Positions 24,606 through 31,621 of a DNA stretch of 31,621 nucleotides are shown one piece after another (the stretch's first letter is position 1; every line of letters begins with the position of its first letter). The notes below the pieces were generated by a model. The model searched no databases. It was not told the origin of the DNA and worked only from the letters and a program-made list of their open reading frames with translations. The position numbers were made by a program, and so were the translations under genes. Source of the DNA: Gardnerella vaginalis (GTDB taxonomy: Bacteria > Actinomycetota > Actinomycetes > Actinomycetales > Bifidobacteriaceae); contig NZ_KQ961862.1 in assembly GCF_001563665.1 (NCBI RefSeq), positions 1-31,621 on the forward strand, given 5' to 3'.

Positions 24606-25331
24606 ATGCTTAACGCTCCATTAGGTAACGGAGTTCCTCGTACTATTCTTGTGGTTGAAGATGAGCCAGATTTAGCTACGGCAATTGCACAGCGCATAGC
24701 TGCACAAGGATGGCGCGCTAGGGTCGTATCTGATGGAGCGTCTGCTGTTAAAGTAGCAGAACAGCTTAAGCCAGATCTAATTATTATGGACATTATGCTT
24801 CCAATAATGGATGGCATTGAAGCAACTAAAAGGATTATTTCTAAACGTCTTGTACCAATTCTTATGCTAACAGCTAGAGATGCTGAATCAGATAAAATAT
24901 CGGGATTAAGCGCTGGAGCAGATGACTACATGACGAAACCATTTTCGCCACGAGAACTTATAGCAAGATGCGCAGCACTGTTGCGGCGCGTAGATCGCGC
25001 TACTCAAATAGCTAAGAATTTGGAAAATGAACGAACAATGACTTTTGGAAATCTAGTTATCAATCCTCGTCAGCGTATTGTTACTATTGACAATGAAGAA
25101 GTTCATTTTACTCCTACAGAATTCGACTTATTAGCAACATTGGCTCGTAAACCTCATGCAGTATTTAAGCGCGAAAAATTGCTTGAAAAAGTGTGGGATT
25201 GGCCAGACGCTTCTGGGACTAGAACAGTTGATTCACATATAAAGTCTTTAAGACACAAAATAGGGTCTTCCTGGATTCGCACAGTACACGGAATTGGATA
25301 CGCTTTTGAACCTGTGATAAGCGAGAATTAA
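24606..25331 (+). CDS. OmpR/PhoB-family response regulator
   Basis: This is a two-component DNA-binding regulator of 241 aa. The receiver domain has the acidic pair ED (18-19), phosphoacceptor D62 in IIMDIMLP, Thr in LMLTARD and K111 in MTKPFSP. A winged-helix Trans_reg_C domain follows, from about residue 140, with FTPTEFDLLATLAR, DSHIKSLRHKIG and TVHGIGYAFE. An AGGG site supports the start. It follows glgB by 16 nt. The likely partner kinase is downstream on the same strand, but a 523-bp structured gap intervenes. A link to glycogen metabolism is inferred from the operon only. Confidence 0.94.
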   Translation: MLNAPLGNGVPRTILVVEDEPDLATAIAQRIAAQGWRARVVSDGASAVKVAEQLKPDLIIMDIMLPIMDGIEATKRIISKRLVPILMLTARDAESDKISGLSAGADDYMTKPFSPRELIARCAALLRRVDRATQIAKNLENERTMTFGNLVINPRQRIVTIDNEEVHFTPTEFDLLATLARKPHAVFKREKLLEKVWDWPDASGTRTVDSHIKSLRHKIGSSWIRTVHGIGYAFEPVISEN

Positions 25332-25428
25332 AGCAGCAAACGATTAACGAGAGAAAATTAAGTCCAATAAATCGCAAAGCTAACAAATCACATATTCCCC
25401 ACTTTCTTACGCCATCGAATATTAACTT

Positions 25429-25451
25429 ACAAACTACTTATAGTTTGTTTT
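25429..25451 (+). terminator. possible terminator of the glgB-response regulator unit
   Basis: ACAAACTA (25429-25436) and TAGTTTGT (25441-25448) form an 8-bp stem with a CTTA loop, running into TTTT. The stem is AT-rich, so its strength is modest. Confidence 0.5.
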
Positions 25452-25463
25452 ACAACGTACGCT

Positions 25464-25668
25464 TTGCTGTTAGTTAGGCAGAGATTTAAGATTTTTCGCC
25501 CTGAATGAGATGAACCTCAGCACGAAGTGGTGATTCATCGAATGAAGAAGAAAAATCGAAAAATCTCAGTGATTAGTCGAAGATTAAAAGACTAAACATG
25601 CCAAGAGCTATCGGAGTTTCTCTTAGAGCAATGTAAAAATCTTGCGATGAGAGAAACTCCGAGAGCTC
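25464..25668 (+). repeat. structured dispersed repeat element, copy 2
   Basis: The first 34 nt (25464-25497) match the minus strand of 63-94. Two foldable domains follow. AGATTTTTCG (25489-25498) pairs with CGAAAAATCT (25557-25566), enclosing a smaller hairpin (GATGAA...TTCATC). CGGAGTTTCTC (25612-25622) pairs with GAGAAACTCCG (25651-25661), extended by GAGCT/AGCTC across a 2x2 internal loop. The length, structure and repetition suggest a non-coding RNA or a palindromic mobile remnant. I recognise no known family. Confidence 0.55.
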
Positions 25669-25854
25669 AGCAACAACAAATAGGAAAATTCTATAAATAA
25701 ACATATATTTTAAAATACAAATAACTTAAAATTTATAAGTAATATGATGTGATGTAATGAAATGAAATAACATTACGATTTGTTAGTGTATTTAACTACA
25801 ATTAGTAACAAATCATAAAACAATTTTTACACAATTTAAAGATAATATAATCTT

Positions 25855-27030
25855 ATGAAAAAATCACAATCGAGAAAAAACTCCACAAGCTCTGATATTG
25901 ATATTGATATTAAGTCGAAGAGAAAAAATAATCACATCAAAAACTTTAATGTAGATAGTGTTAAAAATATAAAAAACTTATCGCATCCACTAAACTTCTT
26001 CTCGTCACTAAAATTCTTCTCGTCATTAAAAAGCGAGTTATCAGCGATTATTGTTGTAGCTACAGCAATAGCATTTGTTATGGCGTGGTTCCTTCTGAAA
26101 ATGGGATTAAATGGATGGATTGCAATGCCTTTAACTCTTGCAGTAGCACTAGGAATAACATATACATTTTCGCGCGGCTTAATAGCACCATTGCGCCAAA
26201 TGCGAGATGCGTCTGAATCAATGGCTGAAGGCGACTATTCAGTAAGAGTAGAAATTGAAAATCGAAGTGATGAAGTAGGAAAACTTACTCTTGCATTTAA
26301 CGAGATGGCTGAAGAATTAGAACACGTAGACCAAATGCGAAGAGATCTTATAGCGAACGTAAGCCACGAGCTTAGAACACCAGTTTCAGCGTTACAAGCA
26401 ATGCTAGAAAATCTTGCAGATGGAGTAATCGAACCAACTCCTGCAAATATGGAAACTATATTAAATCAAACACATAAACTTGCAGATCTTATTACATTCT
26501 TATTGGACTTATCTAGAGTAGAAGCAGGAGCAGAAAATCTTAATATAACATCGTTTAATTTTTCGAAATTTATTGATTCAATAGTAGAACCTTTAGAGAT
26601 AGCAGATAGCGGACACAATCATAATATTTACGTAAAAATTGACGATAATATACAACTTACTGGAGATCAAAATAGACTTTCACAATTATTTACAAATATT
26701 ATCTCTAATGCTCTTAAACATTCTCCAGATAATACAAAAGTACTAATTACAGCTTATGCAGATTCTCAAAACAATGCTCTAATAAGTAATGTTATTAACT
26801 TTGGAAAGCAAATACCAAAAGAAGAACGATCTGAAATTTTCAGGCGATTTGTAAAAGGAAACCAAGGCATTGGAACAGAATCTGGAGGAACAGGACTAGG
26901 ATTATCTATTGCAAGATGGGCAGCACAGCTTCATCATGGTAGCGTAAAAGTAGTAGACGATAAACGCGGTCCAAACTTTGAAATAACTCTTCCTTTGAAT
27001 TACGAATATTGTGAAAACAATGAAGAATAA
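25855..27030 (+). CDS. membrane histidine kinase without an extracellular sensor domain
   Basis: This 391-aa kinase probably phosphorylates the regulator encoded upstream. The first 60 residues are basic and Ser/Asn-rich, with DIDIDI and a doubled FFSSLK (48-53, 54-59). Two membrane helices (about 62-81 and 87-106) are joined by a very short loop, so there is no external sensor. Then come a HAMP domain, the HisKA box with H171 in SHELRTP, and a HATPase domain with the N-box NIISNALKHS and the G-box GTGLGLSIA. The G1 box is partly degenerate: the region reads SNVINFGKQIP, where DxGxGIP is typical. No Shine-Dalgarno site is seen. A TATAAT ends three nt before the ATG, so the true start may lie slightly downstream. 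Confidence 0.92.
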   Translation: MKKSQSRKNSTSSDIDIDIKSKRKNNHIKNFNVDSVKNIKNLSHPLNFFSSLKFFSSLKSELSAIIVVATAIAFVMAWFLLKMGLNGWIAMPLTLAVALGITYTFSRGLIAPLRQMRDASESMAEGDYSVRVEIENRSDEVGKLTLAFNEMAEELEHVDQMRRDLIANVSHELRTPVSALQAMLENLADGVIEPTPANMETILNQTHKLADLITFLLDLSRVEAGAENLNITSFNFSKFIDSIVEPLEIADSGHNHNIYVKIDDNIQLTGDQNRLSQLFTNIISNALKHSPDNTKVLITAYADSQNNALISNVINFGKQIPKEERSEIFRRFVKGNQGIGTESGGTGLGLSIARWAAQLHHGSVKVVDDKRGPNFEITLPLNYEYCENNEE

Positions 27031-27075
27031 AATGTAGAATATATAAAAACAAAACACGTTCACAGCGAGGAAAAT

Positions 27076-27843
27076 ATGCTTTTAGCAGTTGATATTGGCA
27101 ACACAAATATAGTTCTAGGGTTTTTAGAAAACGATAATATTGTTGGCACTTACAGAATGACTACAAAAGCGAATCACACTTCAGATGAATATGGAATTAT
27201 GATTACGCAATTCCTTCATCTAAGTGGATTTAGCATAAAAGATGTAGATGATGTCATAGTTGCTTCTGTTGTGCCAAAAGTAATGCACTCATTCCGTTCA
27301 AGTATTATCAAATTCTTAAATATTGACCCTATGATTGTTGGCCCTGGTGTAAAAACTGGAATGAATATTCGAATAGACGAGCCTAAAACGCTTGGAGCAG
27401 ATTGCTTAGCAGATTGCGTTGGAGCATTCGCAAAATACGGCGGACCAGCACTAGTAATTGATTTTGGAACAGCAACAACATACAACTATGTTGATAAAAA
27501 TGGAGCTATAACTTGCGGACTCATATGCACAGGTATTCGCACAGCTGCAGCAGCTTTATGGGATAACACAGCGCAACTTCCAGAAGTAGAAATTTCACGA
27601 CCAGAATCGATATTAGCAAAATCAACTCGCCCAGCAATGCAAGCAGGACTGTATTATAGTTTTCTCGGCGGAATTGAACGCACTATTAAACAATTCAAAA
27701 GTGAAATAAATGAGCCGTTTAAAGTTATTGCTACTGGCGGATTAGGTAGACTTTTTGAAAAAGATATAGAAGAAATAGACTACTATGATCCTAATCTAAT
27801 TTTCAAAGGTATGGCAGAAATTTACAATCGAAACACGTTTTAG
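27076..27843 (+). CDS. coaX: type III pantothenate kinase
   Basis: CoaX phosphorylates pantothenate, the first step of coenzyme A synthesis. The 255-aa protein has the ASKHA-fold motifs of the family: DIGNTNIVLG at the N-terminus, VVPKVMHSF, GPGVKTGMNIR, ADCLADCVGA, the central DFGTATTYNYV and ATGGLGRLF near the end. A GAGG site supports the start, 45 nt after the kinase gene. A field of 10-bp repeats begins just after its stop. Type III enzymes lack the P-loop of CoaA and are not inhibited by CoA. Confidence 0.96.
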   Translation: MLLAVDIGNTNIVLGFLENDNIVGTYRMTTKANHTSDEYGIMITQFLHLSGFSIKDVDDVIVASVVPKVMHSFRSSIIKFLNIDPMIVGPGVKTGMNIRIDEPKTLGADCLADCVGAFAKYGGPALVIDFGTATTYNYVDKNGAITCGLICTGIRTAAAALWDNTAQLPEVEISRPESILAKSTRPAMQAGLYYSFLGGIERTIKQFKSEINEPFKVIATGGLGRLFEKDIEEIDYYDPNLIFKGMAEIYNRNTF

Positions 27844-27867
27844 TAAGTAATACATACAAATACATTA

Positions 27868-28025
27868 TTTAGATTTAGTGTTACTTAACATTATTTAGAT
27901 TAAGTGTTACTCAGTGTTACTTATGCACTACTTAGTATTGCTCAGTAGTGCTTAACATTATTTAGTATTGCTTAGTATTGCTTAGTATTGCTTAGTGTTG
28001 CTTAGTGTTACTTAGTGTTACTTAG
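27868..28025. repeat. 10-bp tandem repeats downstream of coaX
   Basis: Six near-perfect 10-bp units of the type cttagtattg or cttagtgtta occupy 27961-28020. Degenerate relatives (ttagtgttac, ttaacattat) extend back to about 27868. They fill the gap between the convergent coaX and ABC binding protein genes. Confidence 0.85.
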
Positions 28026-28082
28026 CAAAAAACAGATATGCATATATGATTTAGGAATAACATGCACATATATAATCTGATT

Positions 28083-29558
28083 TTATCGAACAACAAATCC
28101 TTGATTATATCCGTATTCTTGCAAATCTTTGCGCCACAAAGCAAGACCCTTTTCTAAAGAAATTCTAGGACCTGGATCATCTGGAAGACTTAATTGAGAA
28201 CCATCAGCATTAGTTATACCAGCATCGATCATTGTTTGTACTTCTAATCGCGCGCGAGATTTACGACTCCAATCATAAGCTTGACCAACTGTTGACCTAA
28301 AATCACTACGAGCATAAACTTCAAACGGAAGATACTTGTATCTTGTATCAACATAATCTGCTGCAACAGAAAAAATACGATTAAATTTTTGACCTCCAAA
28401 ATAAGGTATGTCAATACCACGTAAATCACGTACTGTTGTTTTATTCAAGAATGATTCATCGTGTAACGTAACAATATCTGCAGGAAAAGCTCCACCATCT
28501 ACTCTAATACGAATTCCTTTAGAACTATGGCATACATAATCCACAAAACGCATAGCAGCCTCAGGTTTCCTACTAGATTGCAAAACAGATAACGCAGAAC
28601 CACCCATTTCAGCATTTCTATTCTCACCATGCAAAGTAGGAACAGTAGTAACACGCCATAATCCAGAACTACCTGGAACATTAGATAACAGCAAAGAAGT
28701 CATCCAAGCTCCAGCAAAAACTGATGCCACTTTCCCATCACCAAGAGCAGCCTTCCAACTAGAAGACCATGTATTAAATCTAGTTTCAATAAGACCTTCA
28801 TCAATCATAGATTGCCAAAACTTAGTGAATTGCTTTGTTCCTTCATCTTCATTCAAACGCACAGTTACAGTTTTTCCATCATTCGAAGTTACAAAAGGTC
28901 TTCCTGCAGCTAACCAAATCATCGCATCATAAAAGCTAGCATCACCTGAATCTGCAGCAATATAAACACCAATATCTTTCAATTTTCGAGCTGCATGTTT
29001 ATATTCTTCCCAAGTATGAATTTTTGATGCATCTACTCCAGCTTGACGAAACACATCATCGTTATAAAACCATGCCATAGGACCAGAATCCATAGGCAAA
29101 CCATAAACCCTATCCCCTAACTTAACAGATGACCAAGTTCCAGGAGTATAAAAAGTTCTAGTATCTCTAACTCTATCTGTAATATCAAGCAACTGACCAC
29201 TAACAGCATATTGAGGTAAAGCGTGATACTCTAATTGCGCTACATCTGGCATACCATAACCGTCTTGAATAGCATTATTTAGAACATTGTAACCACTCGT
29301 ATCTTTAACAGTAACGCGAACATCTGGATTACTTTTTTCAAATTCTTTCGCGATACGCTTCATGCTTGGTTCCCAAGACCAAACAGTAATATGCGTTCTA
29401 AAATCTGCAGATCCACAAGCACCAGAAAAAATTACGAAAATAGCACATAAAAGCAATATTAAAAAGCGATACAAAGAATTACGAAACACATAAGGAATTC
29501 TAAAGTATCTAACAAATTTAAAGTCAAGCCTTGAAATGTTACTTTTATGCGCACACAT
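28083..29558 (-). CDS. ABC transporter solute-binding lipoprotein, family 1 (sugar type)
   Basis: This 491-aa protein resembles extracellular solute-binding family 1, which usually carries sugars to an ABC importer. A basic N-terminus and a hydrophobic helix lead to a lipobox-like FSGAC (C48). That site is less typical than the usual LxGC type. Then come HITVWSWEPSMKRIAKEFEKSNPDV, PDVAQLEYHALPQY, a VYGLPMDSGPMAWFYNDDVF segment and GKVASVFAGAWMTS, all typical of the family. No permease or ATPase gene is adjacent. The start lies 14 nt after the glmS stop without a visible ribosome site, so coupling to glmS is likely. The actual ligand cannot be told. Confidence 0.87.
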   Translation of the reverse strand: MCAHKSNISRLDFKFVRYFRIPYVFRNSLYRFLILLLCAIFVIFSGACGSADFRTHITVWSWEPSMKRIAKEFEKSNPDVRVTVKDTSGYNVLNNAIQDGYGMPDVAQLEYHALPQYAVSGQLLDITDRVRDTRTFYTPGTWSSVKLGDRVYGLPMDSGPMAWFYNDDVFRQAGVDASKIHTWEEYKHAARKLKDIGVYIAADSGDASFYDAMIWLAAGRPFVTSNDGKTVTVRLNEDEGTKQFTKFWQSMIDEGLIETRFNTWSSSWKAALGDGKVASVFAGAWMTSLLLSNVPGSSGLWRVTTVPTLHGENRNAEMGGSALSVLQSSRKPEAAMRFVDYVCHSSKGIRIRVDGGAFPADIVTLHDESFLNKTTVRDLRGIDIPYFGGQKFNRIFSVAADYVDTRYKYLPFEVYARSDFRSTVGQAYDWSRKSRARLEVQTMIDAGITNADGSQLSLPDDPGPRISLEKGLALWRKDLQEYGYNQGFVVR

Positions 29559-29572
29559 ATAATTTTTACACG

Positions 29573-31480
29573 CTACTCAACAGTTACTGACTTAGCAAGA
29601 TTACGAGGCTTATCAACGTCATAACCCTTTAATTTAGCCATGTCCATAGCGAATATTTGTAAAGGAACAACATCAACAAGAGGACTTAAAAGAGTTGGAC
29701 ACTTAGGTCTCCAGAAAACTATATCCGCATAACGTTCAACATCCAAGTCACCAACTTCAGCAACTGCTATTGTAAAAGCACCTCGCGCTTTTACTTCTTC
29801 AATACCTGAGATTACTTTTGAATGCAAAACGTCACGTCCGCGAGATGAAGGAACGATTACAACAACAGGTTCCCCATCGTCAACTAGCGCAATAGGACCA
29901 TGCTTTAACTCTCCAGCTGCAAAACCTTCTGTAAAAGTATATGCAATTTCTTTAAGCTTTAGAGCGCCTTCCATTGCAACTGGATAGCCTACATGTCTTC
30001 CTAAGAACAAGAAAGATTTAGCTTCTAAAGTCCTTTTAGCAGCCTGCAAAATAGCATTTTCTTGAGAATCAAGTATTTCTTGAATTTTATCCGGCATAGC
30101 TTTTAATTGCATTACAATTTGCTGTATTTCATCGCGATACATTGTGCCTTTTACTTGAGCTAAATAAAGACCAAGCATATACGCTGCCACGATTTGCGCC
30201 ACAAAAGCTTTAGTTGACGCAACAGCGATTTCTGGGCCAGCATGTGTGTAAAGCACAGCATCAGACTCTCTAGGAATACTAGAACCTTGAGTATTGCATA
30301 TTGCTAACACTCTACTACCCTGCTCGCGTGCGTGACGTAAAGCCATAAGCGTATCCATAGTTTCACCAGATTGTGAAATAGCAACTACAAGAGTGCGATG
30401 CGTTAAAATAGGATCACGATAACGGAATTCATGAGCTAATTCAACTTCTACAGGTACACGAACCCAATGTTCAATAGCATATTTTGCAACTAAACCTGCA
30501 TAACTTGCAGTTCCACAAGCAACAACGATTATTTTATCTATTGCTCGCAATACATCTTGGCTAATACGAACTTCATCGAGAATTATGTTTCCTTTAGAAT
30601 CAAATCTTCCTCTTAAAGTATCTGCAACAGCATGAGGATCTTCATGAATCTCTTTATCCATAAAGGAATCCCATCCACCTTTTTCTACTGCGGACGCATC
30701 CCAATCTACAGTAAAGCAAGTAGGATTATCGACTACTTTCCCACTAAAATCTGTAAGCAAAAGGCTTGATTTACCAGAACCATCAATATCTCCAACGCAC
30801 ACAGCCTGATCTTGACCGACTTCTAAAACTCGATCTGTATAAGCAACAAAAGCTGCAACATCAGACCCTAAGAAATACTCATTATCTCCAATACCAACCA
30901 CTAGCGGAGAATCGTGACGAACAGCAGCAACAATACCAGGTTGACGAACATCAACTGCTAAAAGAGTAAAAGCGCCTTTAAGCATTTTTGCCGTACGACG
31001 AATCGCAGCAAACAAGTCCGGCTTACCAGTTTCTTCTACAATCTCATTAGCAATTTTCCCAAGTAATTTTGCAGCTACTTCAGTGTCTGTTTGTGAAGAA
31101 AACTCATAGCCTTCTTCATGAAGCTGCTCTTTTAGAACAACAGCATTTTCAATAATTCCATTATGAATAAGTGCAATTTTTCCGTCTGCACTTGTATGAG
31201 GATGTGCGTTCACGTCACAAGGAGCGCCGTTCGTAGCCCAACGCGTATGACCTATTGCTGCACTAGATTGCGGCATAGGATTTTCAATAATATCATTACG
31301 TAAATTAGAAAGCCTACCTGCTTTTTTACGCACAGATGCAACACTCATCCCGGAAGCTACAAGAGCTACACCAGAAGAATCATATCCACGATACTCTAAA
31401 CGCTCTAATCCATCTAAACAAACTTGCAAAGGTTTAGAACAAATCTTTCCAAAACCTGCATATCCAACAATGCCACACAT
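29573..31480 (-). CDS. glmS: glutamine-fructose-6-phosphate aminotransferase (isomerizing)
   Basis: GlmS makes glucosamine-6-phosphate from fructose-6-phosphate and glutamine, the entry step to cell-wall amino sugars. The 635-aa protein starts MCGIVGYAGF, so Cys2 is exposed as the glutaminase nucleophile after Met removal, which fixes the start. HTRWATNGAP and HNGIIEN mark the glutaminase domain. Two SIS domains follow (VACGTASYAGLVAKYAIE, AISQSGETMDTL and FLGRHVGYPVAMEGALKLKEIAY), and the C-terminus ends PRNLAKSVTVE. The short leader (about 60 nt) has no glmS ribozyme. It is followed by the ABC binding lipoprotein. Confidence 0.97.
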   Translation of the reverse strand: MCGIVGYAGFGKICSKPLQVCLDGLERLEYRGYDSSGVALVASGMSVASVRKKAGRLSNLRNDIIENPMPQSSAAIGHTRWATNGAPCDVNAHPHTSADGKIALIHNGIIENAVVLKEQLHEEGYEFSSQTDTEVAAKLLGKIANEIVEETGKPDLFAAIRRTAKMLKGAFTLLAVDVRQPGIVAAVRHDSPLVVGIGDNEYFLGSDVAAFVAYTDRVLEVGQDQAVCVGDIDGSGKSSLLLTDFSGKVVDNPTCFTVDWDASAVEKGGWDSFMDKEIHEDPHAVADTLRGRFDSKGNIILDEVRISQDVLRAIDKIIVVACGTASYAGLVAKYAIEHWVRVPVEVELAHEFRYRDPILTHRTLVVAISQSGETMDTLMALRHAREQGSRVLAICNTQGSSIPRESDAVLYTHAGPEIAVASTKAFVAQIVAAYMLGLYLAQVKGTMYRDEIQQIVMQLKAMPDKIQEILDSQENAILQAAKRTLEAKSFLFLGRHVGYPVAMEGALKLKEIAYTFTEGFAAGELKHGPIALVDDGEPVVVIVPSSRGRDVLHSKVISGIEEVKARGAFTIAVAEVGDLDVERYADIVFWRPKCPTLLSPLVDVVPLQIFAMDMAKLKGYDVDKPRNLAKSVTVE

Positions 31481-31544
31481 AATCTTTTATTGTACTTTAA
31501 TATAGTTGTTTATCTCAAGATTTACACATTATATGCAAATAAAT

Positions 31545-31621
31545 TTACTTTTTTAATTGATGTTTTACAATATCTCGTGCTTCAAATCCTTTACCAAAAT
31601 GCTTTTCTAACATAGACTGCA
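31545..31621 (-). CDS. C-terminal end of an unidentified protein (partial)
   Basis: The minus strand from the window edge reads an open frame ending at TAA (31545-31547). Its last 22 residues run MLEKHFGKGFEARDIVKHQL-KK. The composition looks like real protein (charged, balanced) and it ends 64 bp before glmS on the same strand. The rest lies outside the window, and I do not recognise the protein. Confidence 0.55.
   Translation of the reverse strand, partial: QSMLEKHFGKGFEARDIVKHQLKK

Larger units (their letters stand above)
25332..25854. other. 523-bp structured gap between response regulator and kinase
   Basis: I see no gene. The gap holds a weak terminator (25429-25451), an element of about 205 bp with two long-range stems (25464-25668), and about 185 bp of AT-rich DNA leading to the kinase. 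The sequence just before the kinase has TATAAT at 25846-25851. The two partner genes are therefore probably not on one simple transcript. Confidence 0.55.

Noticed and set aside
25855..25920. Kinase gene as a pseudogene because of its weak start signals
   Set aside because: The frame is intact through HAMP, HisKA and HATPase domains with key residues kept; only the exact start is uncertain.
31481..31544. glmS ribozyme or riboswitch before glmS
   Set aside because: The gap is only 64 bp, AT-rich and without the ribozyme's conserved core or pseudoknot.

Overview
The window is a single chromosomal stretch of low-GC DNA encoding actinobacterial housekeeping proteins: CarD, four-domain ribosomal protein S1, FolD, GlgB, type III pantothenate kinase, and a sortase-dependent pilus cluster. 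The AT-rich codon use, bifidobacteria-like proteins, secreted alpha-amylase and pili together suggest the Bifidobacteriaceae, most likely Gardnerella. That assignment is inference; no 16S or other marker is present. There is no transposase, phage gene or CRISPR array. All coordinates were read by eye, without database searches.

Layout. (1) 1-7.9 kb, minus strand, is a surface module: an 844-aa tip adhesin, a backbone pilin (LPATG, YPKN pilin motif), a class C sortase and a secreted, membrane-tethered alpha-amylase. The adhesin is preceded by a promoter whose 17-bp spacer contains nine consecutive G, the layout expected of a phase-variable ON/OFF switch. The amylase gene lies between imperfect inverted repeats of about 50 bp. 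(2) 8.1-13.8 kb, minus strand: tRNA-Leu(CAA), pyruvate kinase with a perfect LacI-type palindrome upstream, UvrB, CoaE and a TM2-domain protein. (3) 14.2-20.2 kb, minus strand: an App1-type phosphatase overlapping an L,D-transpeptidase, rpsA and folD. (4) 20.3-22.2 kb: a ZnuA-like lipoprotein that has lost its usual metal ligands (plus) convergent with carD (minus), sharing a bidirectional terminator. (5) 22.3-27.8 kb, plus strand: glgB, an OmpR-type response regulator, a 523-bp structured gap, a histidine kinase and coaX. (6) 28.1-31.6 kb, minus strand: a sugar-type ABC binding lipoprotein, glmS and the C-terminus of one more gene.

The genes combine surface attachment (pili), external starch or glycogen breakdown (amylase), internal glycogen synthesis (glgB), glycolysis (pyk), cell-wall precursors and cross-linking (glmS, L,D-transpeptidase) and coenzyme A synthesis (coaE, coaX).

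The intergenic DNA is unusual. Short tandem repeats (periods 10, 12, about 15 and 16 bp) sit directly at the 3' ends of uvrB, coaE, the App1 gene, folD and coaX, and in the first three they run into the stop codon or last codons. Two gaps hold clusters of strong hairpins. One of these contains a sequence of about 33 nt that recurs in inverted orientation 25 kb away, which points to a dispersed structured repeat.
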